Positions 17,612 to 27,016 of a stretch of 64,000 nucleotides of DNA are shown piece after piece. How positions within the stretch are numbered: the first letter of the stretch is position 1; every line of letters starts with the position of its first letter. Location: contig NZ_AFNU02000003.1 in the NCBI RefSeq assembly GCF_000215935.2, forward strand, positions 248,001 through 312,000, read 5' to 3'. The notes beneath the pieces are model-generated. The model was given only the letters and a program-made list of their open reading frames with translations, had not been told where the DNA came from and did not search any database. Source of the stretch: Haloplasma contractile SSD-17B. Lineage in GTDB: Bacteria > Bacillota_I > Bacilli_A > Haloplasmatales > Haloplasmataceae. A program made the position numbers and the translations under genes.

Positions 17612-18019
17612 TTAGTTTTCTAGTAATTTGCTTTCCTCAATTTCTTCTTTAGTCAATGTATGTTGAGTAAAAATATGCCCTGAAACCAAAAGTGCAATTA
17701 TTAATAGGACGATTCGTACGATTTGAATTTCAATGATAAAAAATACCGAATAACTAATTGAAATCCATAATAAAGTTAATGCATAAATCTTGGCTTTAAG
17801 TGGTATTCCTTTTTTCTCATAGTAATTCTTAATATAGATACCAAGATACTTATTACTAATCAACCATTTATATAGCTTAGATGAACTCTTTAAGTAACAA
17901 GACGCCCCGAGAAGTAAAAATGGAGTTGTAGGTAATAGAGGTAAAAAAATTCCAATCACACCTAACCCGACTGATAATGAACCGCTAAAAATTAATAGTA
18001 TTCTTACAAACTTATTCAT
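17612..18019 (-). CDS. DUF454 (YbaN-like) inner-membrane protein
   Basis: A 135-residue protein with three to four hydrophobic helices and the DUF454 signature: GVIGIFLPLLPTTPFLLLGASCY followed by a polar segment (KWLISNKYLGIYIKNYYE) and KKGIPLKAK. The function of the family is unknown. The ATG at 18019 with GGGTGA upstream is preferred over the in-frame GTG at 18028. It heads a probable two-gene unit with the 92-residue protein. Confidence 0.85.
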   Translation of the reverse strand: MNKFVRILLIFSGSLSVGLGVIGIFLPLLPTTPFLLLGASCYLKSSSKLYKWLISNKYLGIYIKNYYEKKGIPLKAKIYALTLLWISISYSVFFIIEIQIVRIVLLIIALLVSGHIFTQHTLTKEEIEESKLLEN

Positions 18020-18132
18020 ATAAATCACCCTTTATATGTAGTATAAATAGTTTATAAATCTTTATTTAGTGTTTGCTATTCGTTTTAAATTTATCATAAT
18101 CTTATTCTAAAACAATTTTTTCCTTTTTAACG

Positions 18133-18144
18133 TGACTTAAGTCA
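18133..18144. promoter_or_regulatory. Palindrome TGACTTAAGTCA, activator-site position
   Basis: A perfect 12-bp palindrome centred about 46 bases before the predicted transcription start of the DUF438 gene, close to the class II position of Crp/Fnr activators. With flanks (GTGACTTAAGTCATA) it matches the site at 11695-11706. Confidence 0.5.
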
Positions 18145-18150
18145 TATATA

Positions 18151-18178
18151 TTGAAAATTGATAGTGCTAAGATATAAA
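18151..18178 (+). promoter_or_regulatory. Candidate promoter of the DUF438 gene
   Basis: TTGAAA (18151-18156), a 16-base spacer and TATAAA (18173-18178). Confidence 0.55.
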
Positions 18179-18338
18179 TGTAGAAGAAAACGAATTGCAA
18201 CTTAATATTACATGTTGAATAGTCAATTCGTTACAGATTAAATAACGATACCTAGGACATAAACAAATACAACTAATACTTCTTTTTTATAGTATGTAGT
18301 ACGAGTGCCTAGTGTTAAAAAGAAAGGGGAGATTTTTA

Positions 18339-19601
18339 ATGAGTGAGTTCATCAATAATCGCGAAAAAAAACAGAACGACGATAATCGTAAATTTCGTCA
18401 AGAGAAACTGAAAGAATTAATACTAAGACTTCACGATAACGAGGATTTTAATACAGTAAAGAAAGAGTTTGAAGAAGTGTTTGGTAAAATTTCTGCTACT
18501 GAAATATCCGAACTTGAACAGGAACTAATCCGGGAAGGGATGAAAGTTGAAGAAGTACAGCGTCTATGTGATGTACATAGTGCAGTGTTTAAAGGATCAA
18601 TAGATGAAATTCATGGTTACACATCCGAACGTGTGACTGAAGGTCACCCTATAAATACAATGCTTATAGAAAATGAAGCTATAGGTCAGTTTATTAACAT
18701 TAAGTTTATGTTCCATCTTGATTTATTTAAGGATCATGATAATGAACAAACAAGAGGTAAGTTAAAAAAAGACTTACGTACTCTGTATGAAATAGACAAA
18801 CACTATCTGCGAAAAGAAAATCTATTATTCCCATACCTTGAAAAATACGGTGTATATGGTCCTGCTAAAGTTATGTGGGGAGTAGATGATGAAATCAGGA
18901 AAGAAATTAAAGACACAATTAAAATGATTGAAGACAGAGATAGTCTTTCAGATGCGATTGTTTTTCAAATAGAAGAATTGATTCATAAGGTCAATGAGAT
19001 GATTTTCAAAGAAGAAAAAATTCTTTTACCGATGACAGAGGAAAAATTAACACAGGATGAGTGGTTCTCTATCCAAGAAGAAAGTGATAATTTAGGATAC
19101 ACATTTATAGAGCAACCTGACAAGTGGATTCCTAAAAAGATAGATGATGGAATAGACAAAGAACCAACGCTTCATGAACACCTGCCAGATGGTAAGATTC
19201 GTTTTGAAACTGGTTTAATAGGTACTAAGGAATTAGAGTTTATGTTAAATGCAATGCCTGTAGATTTAACCTTTATTGATCAAGATGATGTTGTTCGTTA
19301 CTTCTCTAATGGAACAGAGCGTATCTTCCCTAGAACTAAGGCCGTTATAGGACGTACAGTTCAAAATTGTCACCCGCCTCAAAGTGTCCATATGGTTGAA
19401 AAACTATTACGAGATTTTAAGAATGGAAAGAAGGAAGTAGAGAATTTCTGGATACAAATGAGAGGAATGTTTGTTTATATTCGTTACTTCGCTGTACGGG
19501 ATCACGAAGGAAATTATCTAGGAACATTAGAGTTTACAGAAAATATAAAAGGAATTAAAGAACTCGAAGGTGAAAAACGTCTCTTATCAGATGATGAATA
19601 A
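18339..19601 (+). CDS. DUF438/hemerythrin/PAS domain protein
   Basis: A 420-residue cytosolic sensor-like protein. Residues about 20-95 are DUF438 (EFEEVFGKISATEISELEQ and QRLCDVHSAVFKG). Residues about 100-245 are a hemerythrin-like HHE bundle with GHPIN, HYLRKENLLFPYLE and KEEKILLPM, which carry the iron-ligand histidines and glutamates. Residues about 295-410 are a PAS domain (FIDQDDVVRYFSNG). Such proteins are linked to oxygen or nitric-oxide stress and iron redox biology in anaerobes. The ATG at 18339 has AGGGGAG upstream; an in-frame GTG at 18312 was rejected. A Crp/Fnr-like palindrome lies upstream of its promoter, which fits redox control. Confidence 0.88.
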   Translation: MSEFINNREKKQNDDNRKFRQEKLKELILRLHDNEDFNTVKKEFEEVFGKISATEISELEQELIREGMKVEEVQRLCDVHSAVFKGSIDEIHGYTSERVTEGHPINTMLIENEAIGQFINIKFMFHLDLFKDHDNEQTRGKLKKDLRTLYEIDKHYLRKENLLFPYLEKYGVYGPAKVMWGVDDEIRKEIKDTIKMIEDRDSLSDAIVFQIEELIHKVNEMIFKEEKILLPMTEEKLTQDEWFSIQEESDNLGYTFIEQPDKWIPKKIDDGIDKEPTLHEHLPDGKIRFETGLIGTKELEFMLNAMPVDLTFIDQDDVVRYFSNGTERIFPRTKAVIGRTVQNCHPPQSVHMVEKLLRDFKNGKKEVENFWIQMRGMFVYIRYFAVRDHEGNYLGTLEFTENIKGIKELEGEKRLLSDDE

Positions 19602-19618
19602 TACATTAACAAACAAAG

Positions 19619-19651
19619 AGCTAGCGTTCACTAAGAATGCTAGCTTTTTTT
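19619..19651 (+). terminator. Terminator of the DUF438 gene
   Basis: An 11-bp stem AGCTAGCGTTC/GAATGCTAGCT (one G-U pair) around ACTAA, followed by seven T. Confidence 0.9.
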
Positions 19652-19700
19652 ATGTGTAAATATGTTTAATTATTTAAATGCAACACATCTCTGCTACATA

Positions 19701-20381
19701 TTAATAGCTTTCTTTCTTTATTGCGATAATTAATGCGATACTACTAATGATAAACAATCCAACAATCGAAACAGTAATAACACCTGTAGTAGTATTACTT
19801 AGTTCTGCTTCAACTGTAATTTTATCAGGGATATTTGAATCAATAGTGAAATTTTTCGGAGTCACAATTTCAATTCGATCCGGTATGTTTGTATCTAAGT
19901 TAACATCCAGATTTTCAGGAATATTGAATTCCACTGTTCCATTAATATCAATATCATCTAAAAAACCAGCATCTACAAGTGCATCCGGTAAATCGATTTC
20001 ATTAACTAATTCTTTGATTGTTCCTGTAAATTCTCTTATTTGTGCCTCATTTGGTATTAACGACATCATGAACTGTTCAGGATTGTCACCACCTAGTTCA
20101 AATAAATAATGGAAATAGTCCTCATCAATAAATTTACTAATCAGAGAAAAATCACTATCACATGCTCCGATTGTCTCTATACCTTGACGAATTCCGTATG
20201 TATCACCTTTATAAGTGATTGCTGCATCAAACGTGTTGCCTAATTCTTGCTCAATTGTATTCACCAATTTACAATCAGCGTTTGCAGTACCTCCATCCTC
20301 ACTAGCCTCTACGTGTGTTTCCATAAAACCAAATGCTAATAAAGATGCGATTATGATAACAATTATATTTCGTATATTCAT
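19701..20381 (-). CDS. Exported single-pass membrane protein of unknown function
   Basis: I do not recognise this protein. It has 226 residues: a signal peptide at 1-25, an extracellular domain of about 165 residues with two cysteines that could pair, and a C-terminal membrane helix (about 200-220) followed by KKESY. Near the membrane an Asp/Asn-Ile-Pro motif recurs (FNIPENLDV, TNIPDRIEI, SNIPDKITV), suggesting short beta repeats. GAGGAGG precedes the ATG at 20381; the longer in-frame reading to 20414 was rejected for that reason. Topology resembles small surface proteins. Monocistronic. Confidence 0.7.
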   Translation of the reverse strand: MNIRNIIVIIIASLLAFGFMETHVEASEDGGTANADCKLVNTIEQELGNTFDAAITYKGDTYGIRQGIETIGACDSDFSLISKFIDEDYFHYLFELGGDNPEQFMMSLIPNEAQIREFTGTIKELVNEIDLPDALVDAGFLDDIDINGTVEFNIPENLDVNLDTNIPDRIEIVTPKNFTIDSNIPDKITVEAELSNTTTGVITVSIVGLFIISSIALIIAIKKESY

Positions 20382-20533
20382 TACAATCCTCCTCATTTTA
20401 ATAAAATTTAACAATATTGGAAATTAGTGTCATAACTGTACTTAATTTAACCTTATTTGAAAAATTTTATACATTAAAACTGGAAGATTTTGTCGGTTTA
20501 TTGATTTTCTTAACAACGCAACTAGTAGACATT

Positions 20534-20574
20534 AAAAAAAGTCTCAAAATCAATATCGATAACAATTTTGAGAC
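20534..20574 (-). terminator. Terminator of the UbiE-like methyltransferase gene
   Basis: A 10-bp stem GTCTCAAAAT/ATTTTGAGAC with a 14-base loop, followed on the minus strand by seven T. Confidence 0.9.
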
Positions 20575-20590
20575 CAATTGCAAGATTGCA

Positions 20591-21151
20591 TTATTTTTTT
20601 AAGATGACAAATAACTTATTTTTTTTTACATCAAACGTTTTATAAAATGAATAACCTGCGTTAATCCCAAGTTCCTTTACAAGGTCAACCGTATAGAAAT
20701 CATCATCACTATGACCAGGAATATTCGCTCCTTTTGAGTGATCAATCAGCACTAATAACCCTTCATCCTTTAAATAATCGTTTAGTCGTGTTATATAATC
20801 AATTGCAGCTGGCAAATGATGAAGTACATTCCGAGTAAAAATAATATCTAATGAAGACTGATTTATATCATAGATAGGTGATTCTGCTTCAATATACGTT
20901 ATATTATTAAATCCTTTATCTGTTGCCTGAGACTCTATATAGGCAAGAATCTCTTTTCGAGTATCAACTGAATAGACATGTCCATCTTTACCTATAGCAT
21001 CTGCTATTGCAAGTGTGTAAATCCCTGCACCAGCGCCTAAATCCATAACGGTTTGACCTGGTTTTATCTCAATTCGTTCTAGTACACTTTTAACTTCCTT
21101 ATCAGAAATCTTAGAACCTATTTCCTTCAGTTTTTTAATCGAAAAATCCAT
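20591..21151 (-). CDS. Class I SAM-dependent methyltransferase
   Basis: A 186-residue methyltransferase with Motif I VMDLGAGAGIYT at about 35-46, the acidic residue in YSVDTRKE and RNVLHHLP. It resembles UbiE/arsenite-methyltransferase-type enzymes, but the arsenite cysteines are absent, so no substrate is proposed. Monocistronic, with a strong terminator. The YwaF-like gene upstream is 84 bases away on the same strand and may be co-transcribed. Confidence 0.8.
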   Translation of the reverse strand: MDFSIKKLKEIGSKISDKEVKSVLERIEIKPGQTVMDLGAGAGIYTLAIADAIGKDGHVYSVDTRKEILAYIESQATDKGFNNITYIEAESPIYDINQSSLDIIFTRNVLHHLPAAIDYITRLNDYLKDEGLLVLIDHSKGANIPGHSDDDFYTVDLVKELGINAGYSFYKTFDVKKNKLFVILKK

Positions 21152-21235
21152 GTAATCATCCGTTCTACTATAGTCTTTACTGAATTATGAACCGTATTAG
21201 AGAAAGGTTTCGATTCGTTTATCAGTTATTGATTA

Positions 21236-21988
21236 TTATTCAAACCTTATATAGCGTATTTTTGAAATTAAAAACATAATAAACGTTAAAATAAACCCTA
21301 CACCAGCTAGTAACAATAAGTAAATCGGATTAAAGGTAATACCCAGTAGTTCATAATTTAATCCTAAATTGAATAGGTCCTCAAGAGGAGTCCCTTTTTC
21401 AGGTGTATATGTATAGAAATAATTCGATTTTTCATTAAAAATTTTAATAAACCAGTTATTAATTAAGACAGATGCCAGAAATAACACAGTCACTACCTTA
21501 TACATCTTAAAAAGCGTTTTTAAATTAATCTTAATCATCTTAGTAAGTAGTAAGTATAGTCCCATCGATACAATTAGCATGTGACCTAAAATGTAAGCTA
21601 TCCCTTGCATGTTTAATACATTACTGTAATTTTCTAAGCCATCAGCAAATATGACAGATGCAAGTCCTGCAGGAAAGTTTAAACACCAAGAGATGGCACC
21701 AATCACTCGATACCTTTTATTAATTGCAACCAGTAGCATTGTGAAGTTAGCAAAATGACACACTTGAAAAGGGATTACTTCGGGACTTAATCCACCATCT
21801 TTATTAAAGATATAAATTTGTCTTAGTGCTAAAATGATGACCATAATGATTCCCATCAATAGTGCTATATTGCGTTTTACTGAATAGGATTTTTTTCTAA
21901 CATATAGATATAAAATAATTGTTAAAATAAATGGAAATACAATCATAAAGTAATGAAAATAACTCCACATTTCAAACTGAGCATTCAT
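21236..21988 (-). CDS. YwaF-like (TIGR02206) integral membrane protein
   Basis: A 250-residue protein with about seven hydrophobic helices. Features of the TIGR02206/YwaF group are an LRQIYIF segment, IPFQVCHFANFTML and a LLNMQGIAYILGHMLI-like helix. The function of the family is unknown. The ATG at 21988 has GGGGTGGGAT upstream; a TTG five codons earlier was rejected. Confidence 0.8.
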   Translation of the reverse strand: MNAQFEMWSYFHYFMIVFPFILTIILYLYVRKKSYSVKRNIALLMGIIMVIILALRQIYIFNKDGGLSPEVIPFQVCHFANFTMLLVAINKRYRVIGAISWCLNFPAGLASVIFADGLENYSNVLNMQGIAYILGHMLIVSMGLYLLLTKMIKINLKTLFKMYKVVTVLFLASVLINNWFIKIFNEKSNYFYTYTPEKGTPLEDLFNLGLNYELLGITFNPIYLLLLAGVGFILTFIMFLISKIRYIRFE

Positions 21989-22121
21989 ACGATCCCACCC
22001 CAATATTTACATAATATTTCTTTATAGTCATAGGTATTATATCACCGCAATCTATATACGGTCAATTAAATTTTAGTTATATGCTATGATGTCTTATTTC
22101 TCCTTGTTGAATTACAGAATA

Positions 22122-22154
22122 CAAAACTGCCATTCTCATTATCAAGATGGCAGT
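22122..22154 (-). terminator. Terminator of the DUF362 gene
   Basis: An 8-bp stem ACTGCCAT/ATGGCAGT with a 13-base loop and TTTTG on the minus strand. Confidence 0.75.
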
Positions 22155-22160
22155 AGACCC

Positions 22161-23057
22161 TTAATCAATCGCTATTTTTTTACCATAAACTTTTTCAGTG
22201 AAAATTTGCTCCGCCTTCTTCAAACCAATTCCCTTTAAATTCATTTTATTAATATCGGTTTCCCCTTGCTGTAACTTCTCTAATTCATACAAATACTGTA
22301 TTGCTTGTGGTTTAAAACCTAACAAGCGTGCACCAATTGTATCTGTACTTACTGGATTATTCCCGCAGATGACGAGTCCAGTATGTACACCCGTCCCCTT
22401 ATTTGGACCAGTACCTACCATAGCGGGATTAGCACTAACGATTGATAAATCAATTTTGGTATGGGATGCCATTTTTGTGATAAAGCCATGTAAATCATCA
22501 TGTATACCCGTTTCTTTTTTAGGTGTGCCATGTTCCTCTGTAGAAGGAATTGACATAGTTACATTCTTTATAGCTGCTGACATCGTTGATTCTTCGTGTT
22601 GTTTAAGTTGTGTAAATGAAATAAGCTTTGTCTTTTCACTTAGAATTTTATTAATCTTTAGGGATGGAATCAGCTTATGACCGATTGTAAGAGTGTCATA
22701 AGGTCCCTCATTATAATCAATGAATTCAATCTCTTCATCACGCATCACATCTTCATATCCAACCTTCTTCATAATATCACGAGAATTTCCACCACCGGAA
22801 CCAGTCGCTACTACTATACGTTTTGGATCTTGTTTCTTAACCCACTTGATAATGAACCGTAATGTCTCCTTACCAACTACCTCACCACGACTTTGGTCAT
22901 TGGGGCCCTCCGCATGCACCCAGTTGGGAGTGATGACAACTACATCGTCTTTCTGAAATATAGTCTTCGCCTTAATTAATTTTAATCCTTCCTCCACCGC
23001 TTTTACTTCCTCATCATTATGTGTAATTGCAACATCCTGTTCTTTATATTTGATCAT
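22161..23057 (-). CDS. DUF362 family protein
   Basis: A 298-residue protein with the DUF362 core: VVVITPNWVHAEGPNDQSR, ATGSGGGNSRDIM, LISFTQLKQHEEST, IKNVTMSIPS and a C-terminal PVSTDTIGARLLG. The domain is often fused to 4Fe-4S ferredoxin modules, but no CxxCxxC cluster is visible here. Function is unknown; some relatives are uncharacterised iron-sulfur proteins. GGAGG lies eight bases before the ATG at 23057, which was preferred over a long AT-rich extension back to 23189. Confidence 0.8.
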   Translation of the reverse strand: MIKYKEQDVAITHNDEEVKAVEEGLKLIKAKTIFQKDDVVVITPNWVHAEGPNDQSRGEVVGKETLRFIIKWVKKQDPKRIVVATGSGGGNSRDIMKKVGYEDVMRDEEIEFIDYNEGPYDTLTIGHKLIPSLKINKILSEKTKLISFTQLKQHEESTMSAAIKNVTMSIPSTEEHGTPKKETGIHDDLHGFITKMASHTKIDLSIVSANPAMVGTGPNKGTGVHTGLVICGNNPVSTDTIGARLLGFKPQAIQYLYELEKLQQGETDINKMNLKGIGLKKAEQIFTEKVYGKKIAID

Positions 23058-23144
23058 ATAAAAACCTCCTTTACATCTGTATTTTTTATAATTTATGTAA
23101 ATATATACCATATTCTTTGTATTTAATTCTTGATTCAGCATTAA

Positions 23145-23182
23145 ATTAAAAAATAGCATATAGGAAGGCTCCAATATGCTAT
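23145..23182 (-). terminator. Terminator of the S41-like lipoprotein gene
   Basis: A 9-bp stem ATAGCATAT/ATATGCTAT with a 12-base loop and a T run on the minus strand, about 90 bases after the stop. Confidence 0.75.
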
Positions 23183-23271
23183 CTATCACTAATTTTTAAG
23201 ATTTAAATTAATTTATTAAGTCTACCACTCTAAAACTCCATGCTTACGATAAAGGGTGCTTACCATGTTTA

Positions 23272-26200
23272 CTATTCAGTTTCACCTTTTTCATATCCAA
23301 CTACGTACTGAGAATCACCAACTATACTGAGGTAATAAGTGCCTGTTTCTAAATAAACTGCATACTCAGGATTTACATTCACCCATTCACCATCTTGATT
23401 TAAATACTTCATTTTCATTTCAGAATCATGTAGATGGAATTGATAATGATCACTCTCTTCAATATGAATGACATAGACATCAATGTCACCAACATAATTA
23501 ATCGTTCTTATAATAGCATTAGAAAATCCCATCTTTATCACTTCGTATTGCTCTACCGTTGCATAATGTGTATTTAAGGCATCATCAATAAACTGAGAAT
23601 CCGTAACATATAATGAGATACTTTCTCGTCTTGTATTTGAGGTGGATATTTCTATGGTATAGGTTCCTTTAGGAATAGTAAATATAAACGTTCCTTCATT
23701 TTTATTCTCCACAATCTTATTCCCCTGAGAATCAATAATGTTAAACACACCTCTATTAGAAAAGCTGTCCATTATTAACTCATATGTACCTAACTGGTCA
23801 ATTTTGATGTCAAAGTAATCGATATCCGTTGACCCTGATAGTAAAGTAGTCTTCTCTTGATCTAAAACAAGTGTTTCTTTATTTGTTTCAGTATTTAAAT
23901 CCTGATCAATAATCAAATTAAAATCTATGTTTTTATACAACTCAAAATCATTACTTTCAAATAAAAAGTAATGTCTTCCTGGTGATAACGTAATTAGCTT
24001 ATTATAAAAAAGGTATTCGACACTACCGTCTAAGTTAAGATAGTGCACCCTACCACCCTTATGTTGAAACATATAGTTTTGTTCCTCAGTAACATCAATA
24101 TAATAGATATCCCGATCCCATATCGTCAAAAATTCCATTGAATTTGTTCCAACTTGTAAATCACCATAGTTCGTCCCTTCCACTGACAGCTCTCCTGAGT
24201 AATCTACAAAGTCAGTAGTTGCATCCGTCGTTAGCGTAACCTGACCTATAACATTTGAATGATTTAATTTAACCACATAAGTTCCTGCCTCCAGCGTAAC
24301 TGTCAGGTCGTCTGACACATCGATTCGATAACTATCTAATGAAATAAATTCTCCATTACTTTTCTTAATGCTATAAAAATTGCCAGGTTTAGCATTCCAA
24401 TAGAATGTAACAATCATATCTTCAAGTACGTGAAGTTCAAATGACTCTTCATCATAAAGGTAATCATAAAATACAGAATGGTACGTAACGCCCTCCTGTA
24501 GGTTAATTTGTGTATGACCAGTCGCATCATCTATCAGTCTATTTACCGATAGATTATAAAGGCCGAGTCGTTCAGGTGAAGCCAAGAGATAGTAAACACC
24601 AGCATCTAAATTGAAGTCATATCCTGTATCAACTAAGTTTCCAGTTTGATCATAAACGATATGATTATATTTTATTTCCTCATTTATTAATACTCGATAC
24701 AACCCTTCTTCAGAAACCGTAAATTTAAAAATATCGAGATCTTCATGAGTATGAGAGTTAGCAATTAATTTCTGATCCACTTGTATTTCAGTAGCATACT
24801 TATTAAATGAATTCGAATGGTCATCCAATTCATCGGTGTAAATAACCTCTCTTTTTGATATACCATTTAGTTCGAATAGCGCTGATACTTCTACGGTATA
24901 AAGATCATCTCCCTCTATTTTTGGAATCGAGTAAATAAACTCATTTAAATTAAATAGAGAATCATATATAAGCTCATCCGTACTAGAATCATATACAGAT
25001 ACTTTAAATTGATGATTTGTGAATTCTTCTGAGTTATTTATTATATTAAAATTATAAGTTATAAAGTCTGAAGAATACGCTTGATCAACCATTACGTCAG
25101 AGGAATCAGAAAACAGATTGGTTAAATCCAAAATCTTCTCATGCCAATTAAACGGATAGTCATTACGTAAGTCTACTTCAATCCCATCTTCAATTACCTC
25201 TTCACTTTCGTTAACCATTGTAAGATTACTTGAGGATACAATCAGGGCTCCATCCGGTAAGACCGTATAAGTGATTGCAGAGGCTCCACCACTTGATTTC
25301 TCTCCGAAAATTAATCCCAACTCTTGATCTTTTACGATGGAGGCAAATAAGTTAGCAGCACTGAAGGTGGCACCCGTCGTGTAAACATAAAAGTTTTTAT
25401 TTAAAAAATCATTGTTAGTTGTTTCATAAAATTCAGTCACCTTTCCCCCTGTTGCAGGATTTATATAAGAAAGTTGTAATTCTTCATCCGTCATGTAACT
25501 AAGTAATTCAAAAACTGCTACTATATTTCCACCCGGATTACAACTCACATCAATAATAATATCATTATAATTACTAGCTGCTTCCATAGCTGGTTTTAAA
25601 AGTTCTCTAGTTTCAAGCGAAAATGCATTTACTTCTAAAACAAACGCTTCGTCATACGTCCTATAATCGACTTCTTTTGTTCTATTATAACATCGATTAC
25701 TATTGTAGGCATTTATATAGTTAGATAGCTTATCACCAGGATTCTGACTTGGACTAAAGTCTTTATTCATATAACCAGCCGAGACGACTGAGGTATGTAA
25801 GTCCTCTTGATGATTAATAAAGCGCTCAACTTCCTTGTGAAGAGTAGCATAAGTATCTTTTTGTTCAAATTGATAATTCTCTAATACGGTTCGATATGTA
25901 TCGATTTCTTTAAATTCTTTTAACCCATAGAAGTAATCAAAATATAAAGCTAGATAGTTCTTTGTATGGATTTTTATATGTGAAGCATCTTGATCATCAT
26001 GGTCATCAAATTGATTAGTTAAACTCGTATAATCAGAAAAATCATCGATTACATATATATCATCATTGAATTCATAAACATTAATAGTTGACCCTGTAAA
26101 AAATAAGTTTGCTAAATAGATCGGTATATAATAATTATCTTCAAATTTCACAATTTCCATATCATATAACGATAAATCAATAGTTAATGAAGGATCATCG

Positions 26201-26754
26201 TCGGTAATATGAAAGTCAGACATCACTAAATCCGTCTCATATTGGGTAATGGTTTCTGTATTTATACTAGAAACCATGTCAAAATCATTATAAGATATAT
26301 GATCATTCGCCGCATCTATTGTCAATTCATACGTATATGTTGACTCATCAAAATAGTCCATCAGACTGCTTGGAATCTCGAACGAATAAGAAATAGTCAT
26401 CACGTCATCTTTCGAGATTTGTAAATCAACGATACCACCCTCCATAAAAGAGATAAATTCAGAAATATTAACATACGAAATGTGTGGATCATTTTTGTAC
26501 TGATAGGTTGATAACGTATCAGCACTGATCACATATTCTTCAGCAATATCTTTTGTCTTTAACTCGTTTGACTTCTGTATAACTTCACGTTGAACATCTG
26601 CATCCTCAGCATCATTAGTAGTTGATTCATTTGTCATACTGCTATCAACTACTGGATTAGTATGGTTCGGTTTATTATTAAAACTACACCCCATCAAAAT
26701 GAAAATAAATATAAATACAACAATCCTCTTTAAACATCCCATCCCATTTTTCAT
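23272..26754 (-). CDS. Large surface lipoprotein with S41 peptidase-like domain and beta-sandwich repeats
   Basis: An 1160-residue lipoprotein; the lipobox ends in MGCS with Cys23. Residues about 30-330 have an N-terminal region of unclear fold. An S41-like (C-terminal-processing peptidase) core occupies about 360-555: FVLEVNAFS, IIIDVSCNPGGN, TTGATFSAANLFASIVKD and IFGEKSSGG. Ser465 (FSAAN) aligns with the catalytic serine; the lysine of the CtpA Ser-Lys dyad is glycine at the aligned place, as in some S41 branches that use other residues. The second half (about 570-1160) is a series of beta-rich domains with the PPC-like pattern DIYYIDVTEEQNY, LSPGRHYFLF, LETGTYYLSI. It is probably a surface enzyme with binding modules. 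AGGGG precedes the ATG. Confidence 0.78.
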   Translation of the reverse strand: MKNGMGCLKRIVVFIFIFILMGCSFNNKPNHTNPVVDSSMTNESTTNDAEDADVQREVIQKSNELKTKDIAEEYVISADTLSTYQYKNDPHISYVNISEFISFMEGGIVDLQISKDDVMTISYSFEIPSSLMDYFDESTYTYELTIDAANDHISYNDFDMVSSINTETITQYETDLVMSDFHITDDDPSLTIDLSLYDMEIVKFEDNYYIPIYLANLFFTGSTINVYEFNDDIYVIDDFSDYTSLTNQFDDHDDQDASHIKIHTKNYLALYFDYFYGLKEFKEIDTYRTVLENYQFEQKDTYATLHKEVERFINHQEDLHTSVVSAGYMNKDFSPSQNPGDKLSNYINAYNSNRCYNRTKEVDYRTYDEAFVLEVNAFSLETRELLKPAMEAASNYNDIIIDVSCNPGGNIVAVFELLSYMTDEELQLSYINPATGGKVTEFYETTNNDFLNKNFYVYTTGATFSAANLFASIVKDQELGLIFGEKSSGGASAITYTVLPDGALIVSSSNLTMVNESEEVIEDGIEVDLRNDYPFNWHEKILDLTNLFSDSSDVMVDQAYSSDFITYNFNIINNSEEFTNHQFKVSVYDSSTDELIYDSLFNLNEFIYSIPKIEGDDLYTVEVSALFELNGISKREVIYTDELDDHSNSFNKYATEIQVDQKLIANSHTHEDLDIFKFTVSEEGLYRVLINEEIKYNHIVYDQTGNLVDTGYDFNLDAGVYYLLASPERLGLYNLSVNRLIDDATGHTQINLQEGVTYHSVFYDYLYDEESFELHVLEDMIVTFYWNAKPGNFYSIKKSNGEFISLDSYRIDVSDDLTVTLEAGTYVVKLNHSNVIGQVTLTTDATTDFVDYSGELSVEGTNYGDLQVGTNSMEFLTIWDRDIYYIDVTEEQNYMFQHKGGRVHYLNLDGSVEYLFYNKLITLSPGRHYFLFESNDFELYKNIDFNLIIDQDLNTETNKETLVLDQEKTTLLSGSTDIDYFDIKIDQLGTYELIMDSFSNRGVFNIIDSQGNKIVENKNEGTFIFTIPKGTYTIEISTSNTRRESISLYVTDSQFIDDALNTHYATVEQYEVIKMGFSNAIIRTINYVGDIDVYVIHIEESDHYQFHLHDSEMKMKYLNQDGEWVNVNPEYAVYLETGTYYLSIVGDSQYVVGYEKGETE

Positions 26755-26974
26755 CCTAAAACCCCTTCGTTTTATTTTATTTTCTTACTAAAATAATCGC
26801 TTAAACATAAAGTCTTTTTATTTATTATAATGCATAAATGTAGGTATTTCCACCTAATATGTAATATTTTACCAAAGGAAATGTTGTAATCTATGATTTA
26901 CTATATAAAACCTATACCTAATAGTATTCCTTTTTCATAATCTAAACTATACTACTGCCTAAGGTAAAGGAATA

Positions 26975-27006
26975 TAAAAAAGCATACAGATATAAATTCT
27001 ATATGC
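26975..27006 (-). terminator. Terminator of the Ku-ligase operon
   Basis: A 9-bp stem GCATATAGA/TCTGTATGC with one G-U pair, followed by six T on the minus strand. Confidence 0.8.
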
Positions 27007-27016
27007 CCTTAATATA

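Larger units (their letters stand above)
18020..18338. other. Divergent intergenic region DUF454/DUF438
   Basis: About 320 bases. It holds the palindrome at 18133-18144 and the plus-strand promoter at 18151-18178; nothing else was recognised. Confidence 0.6.
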
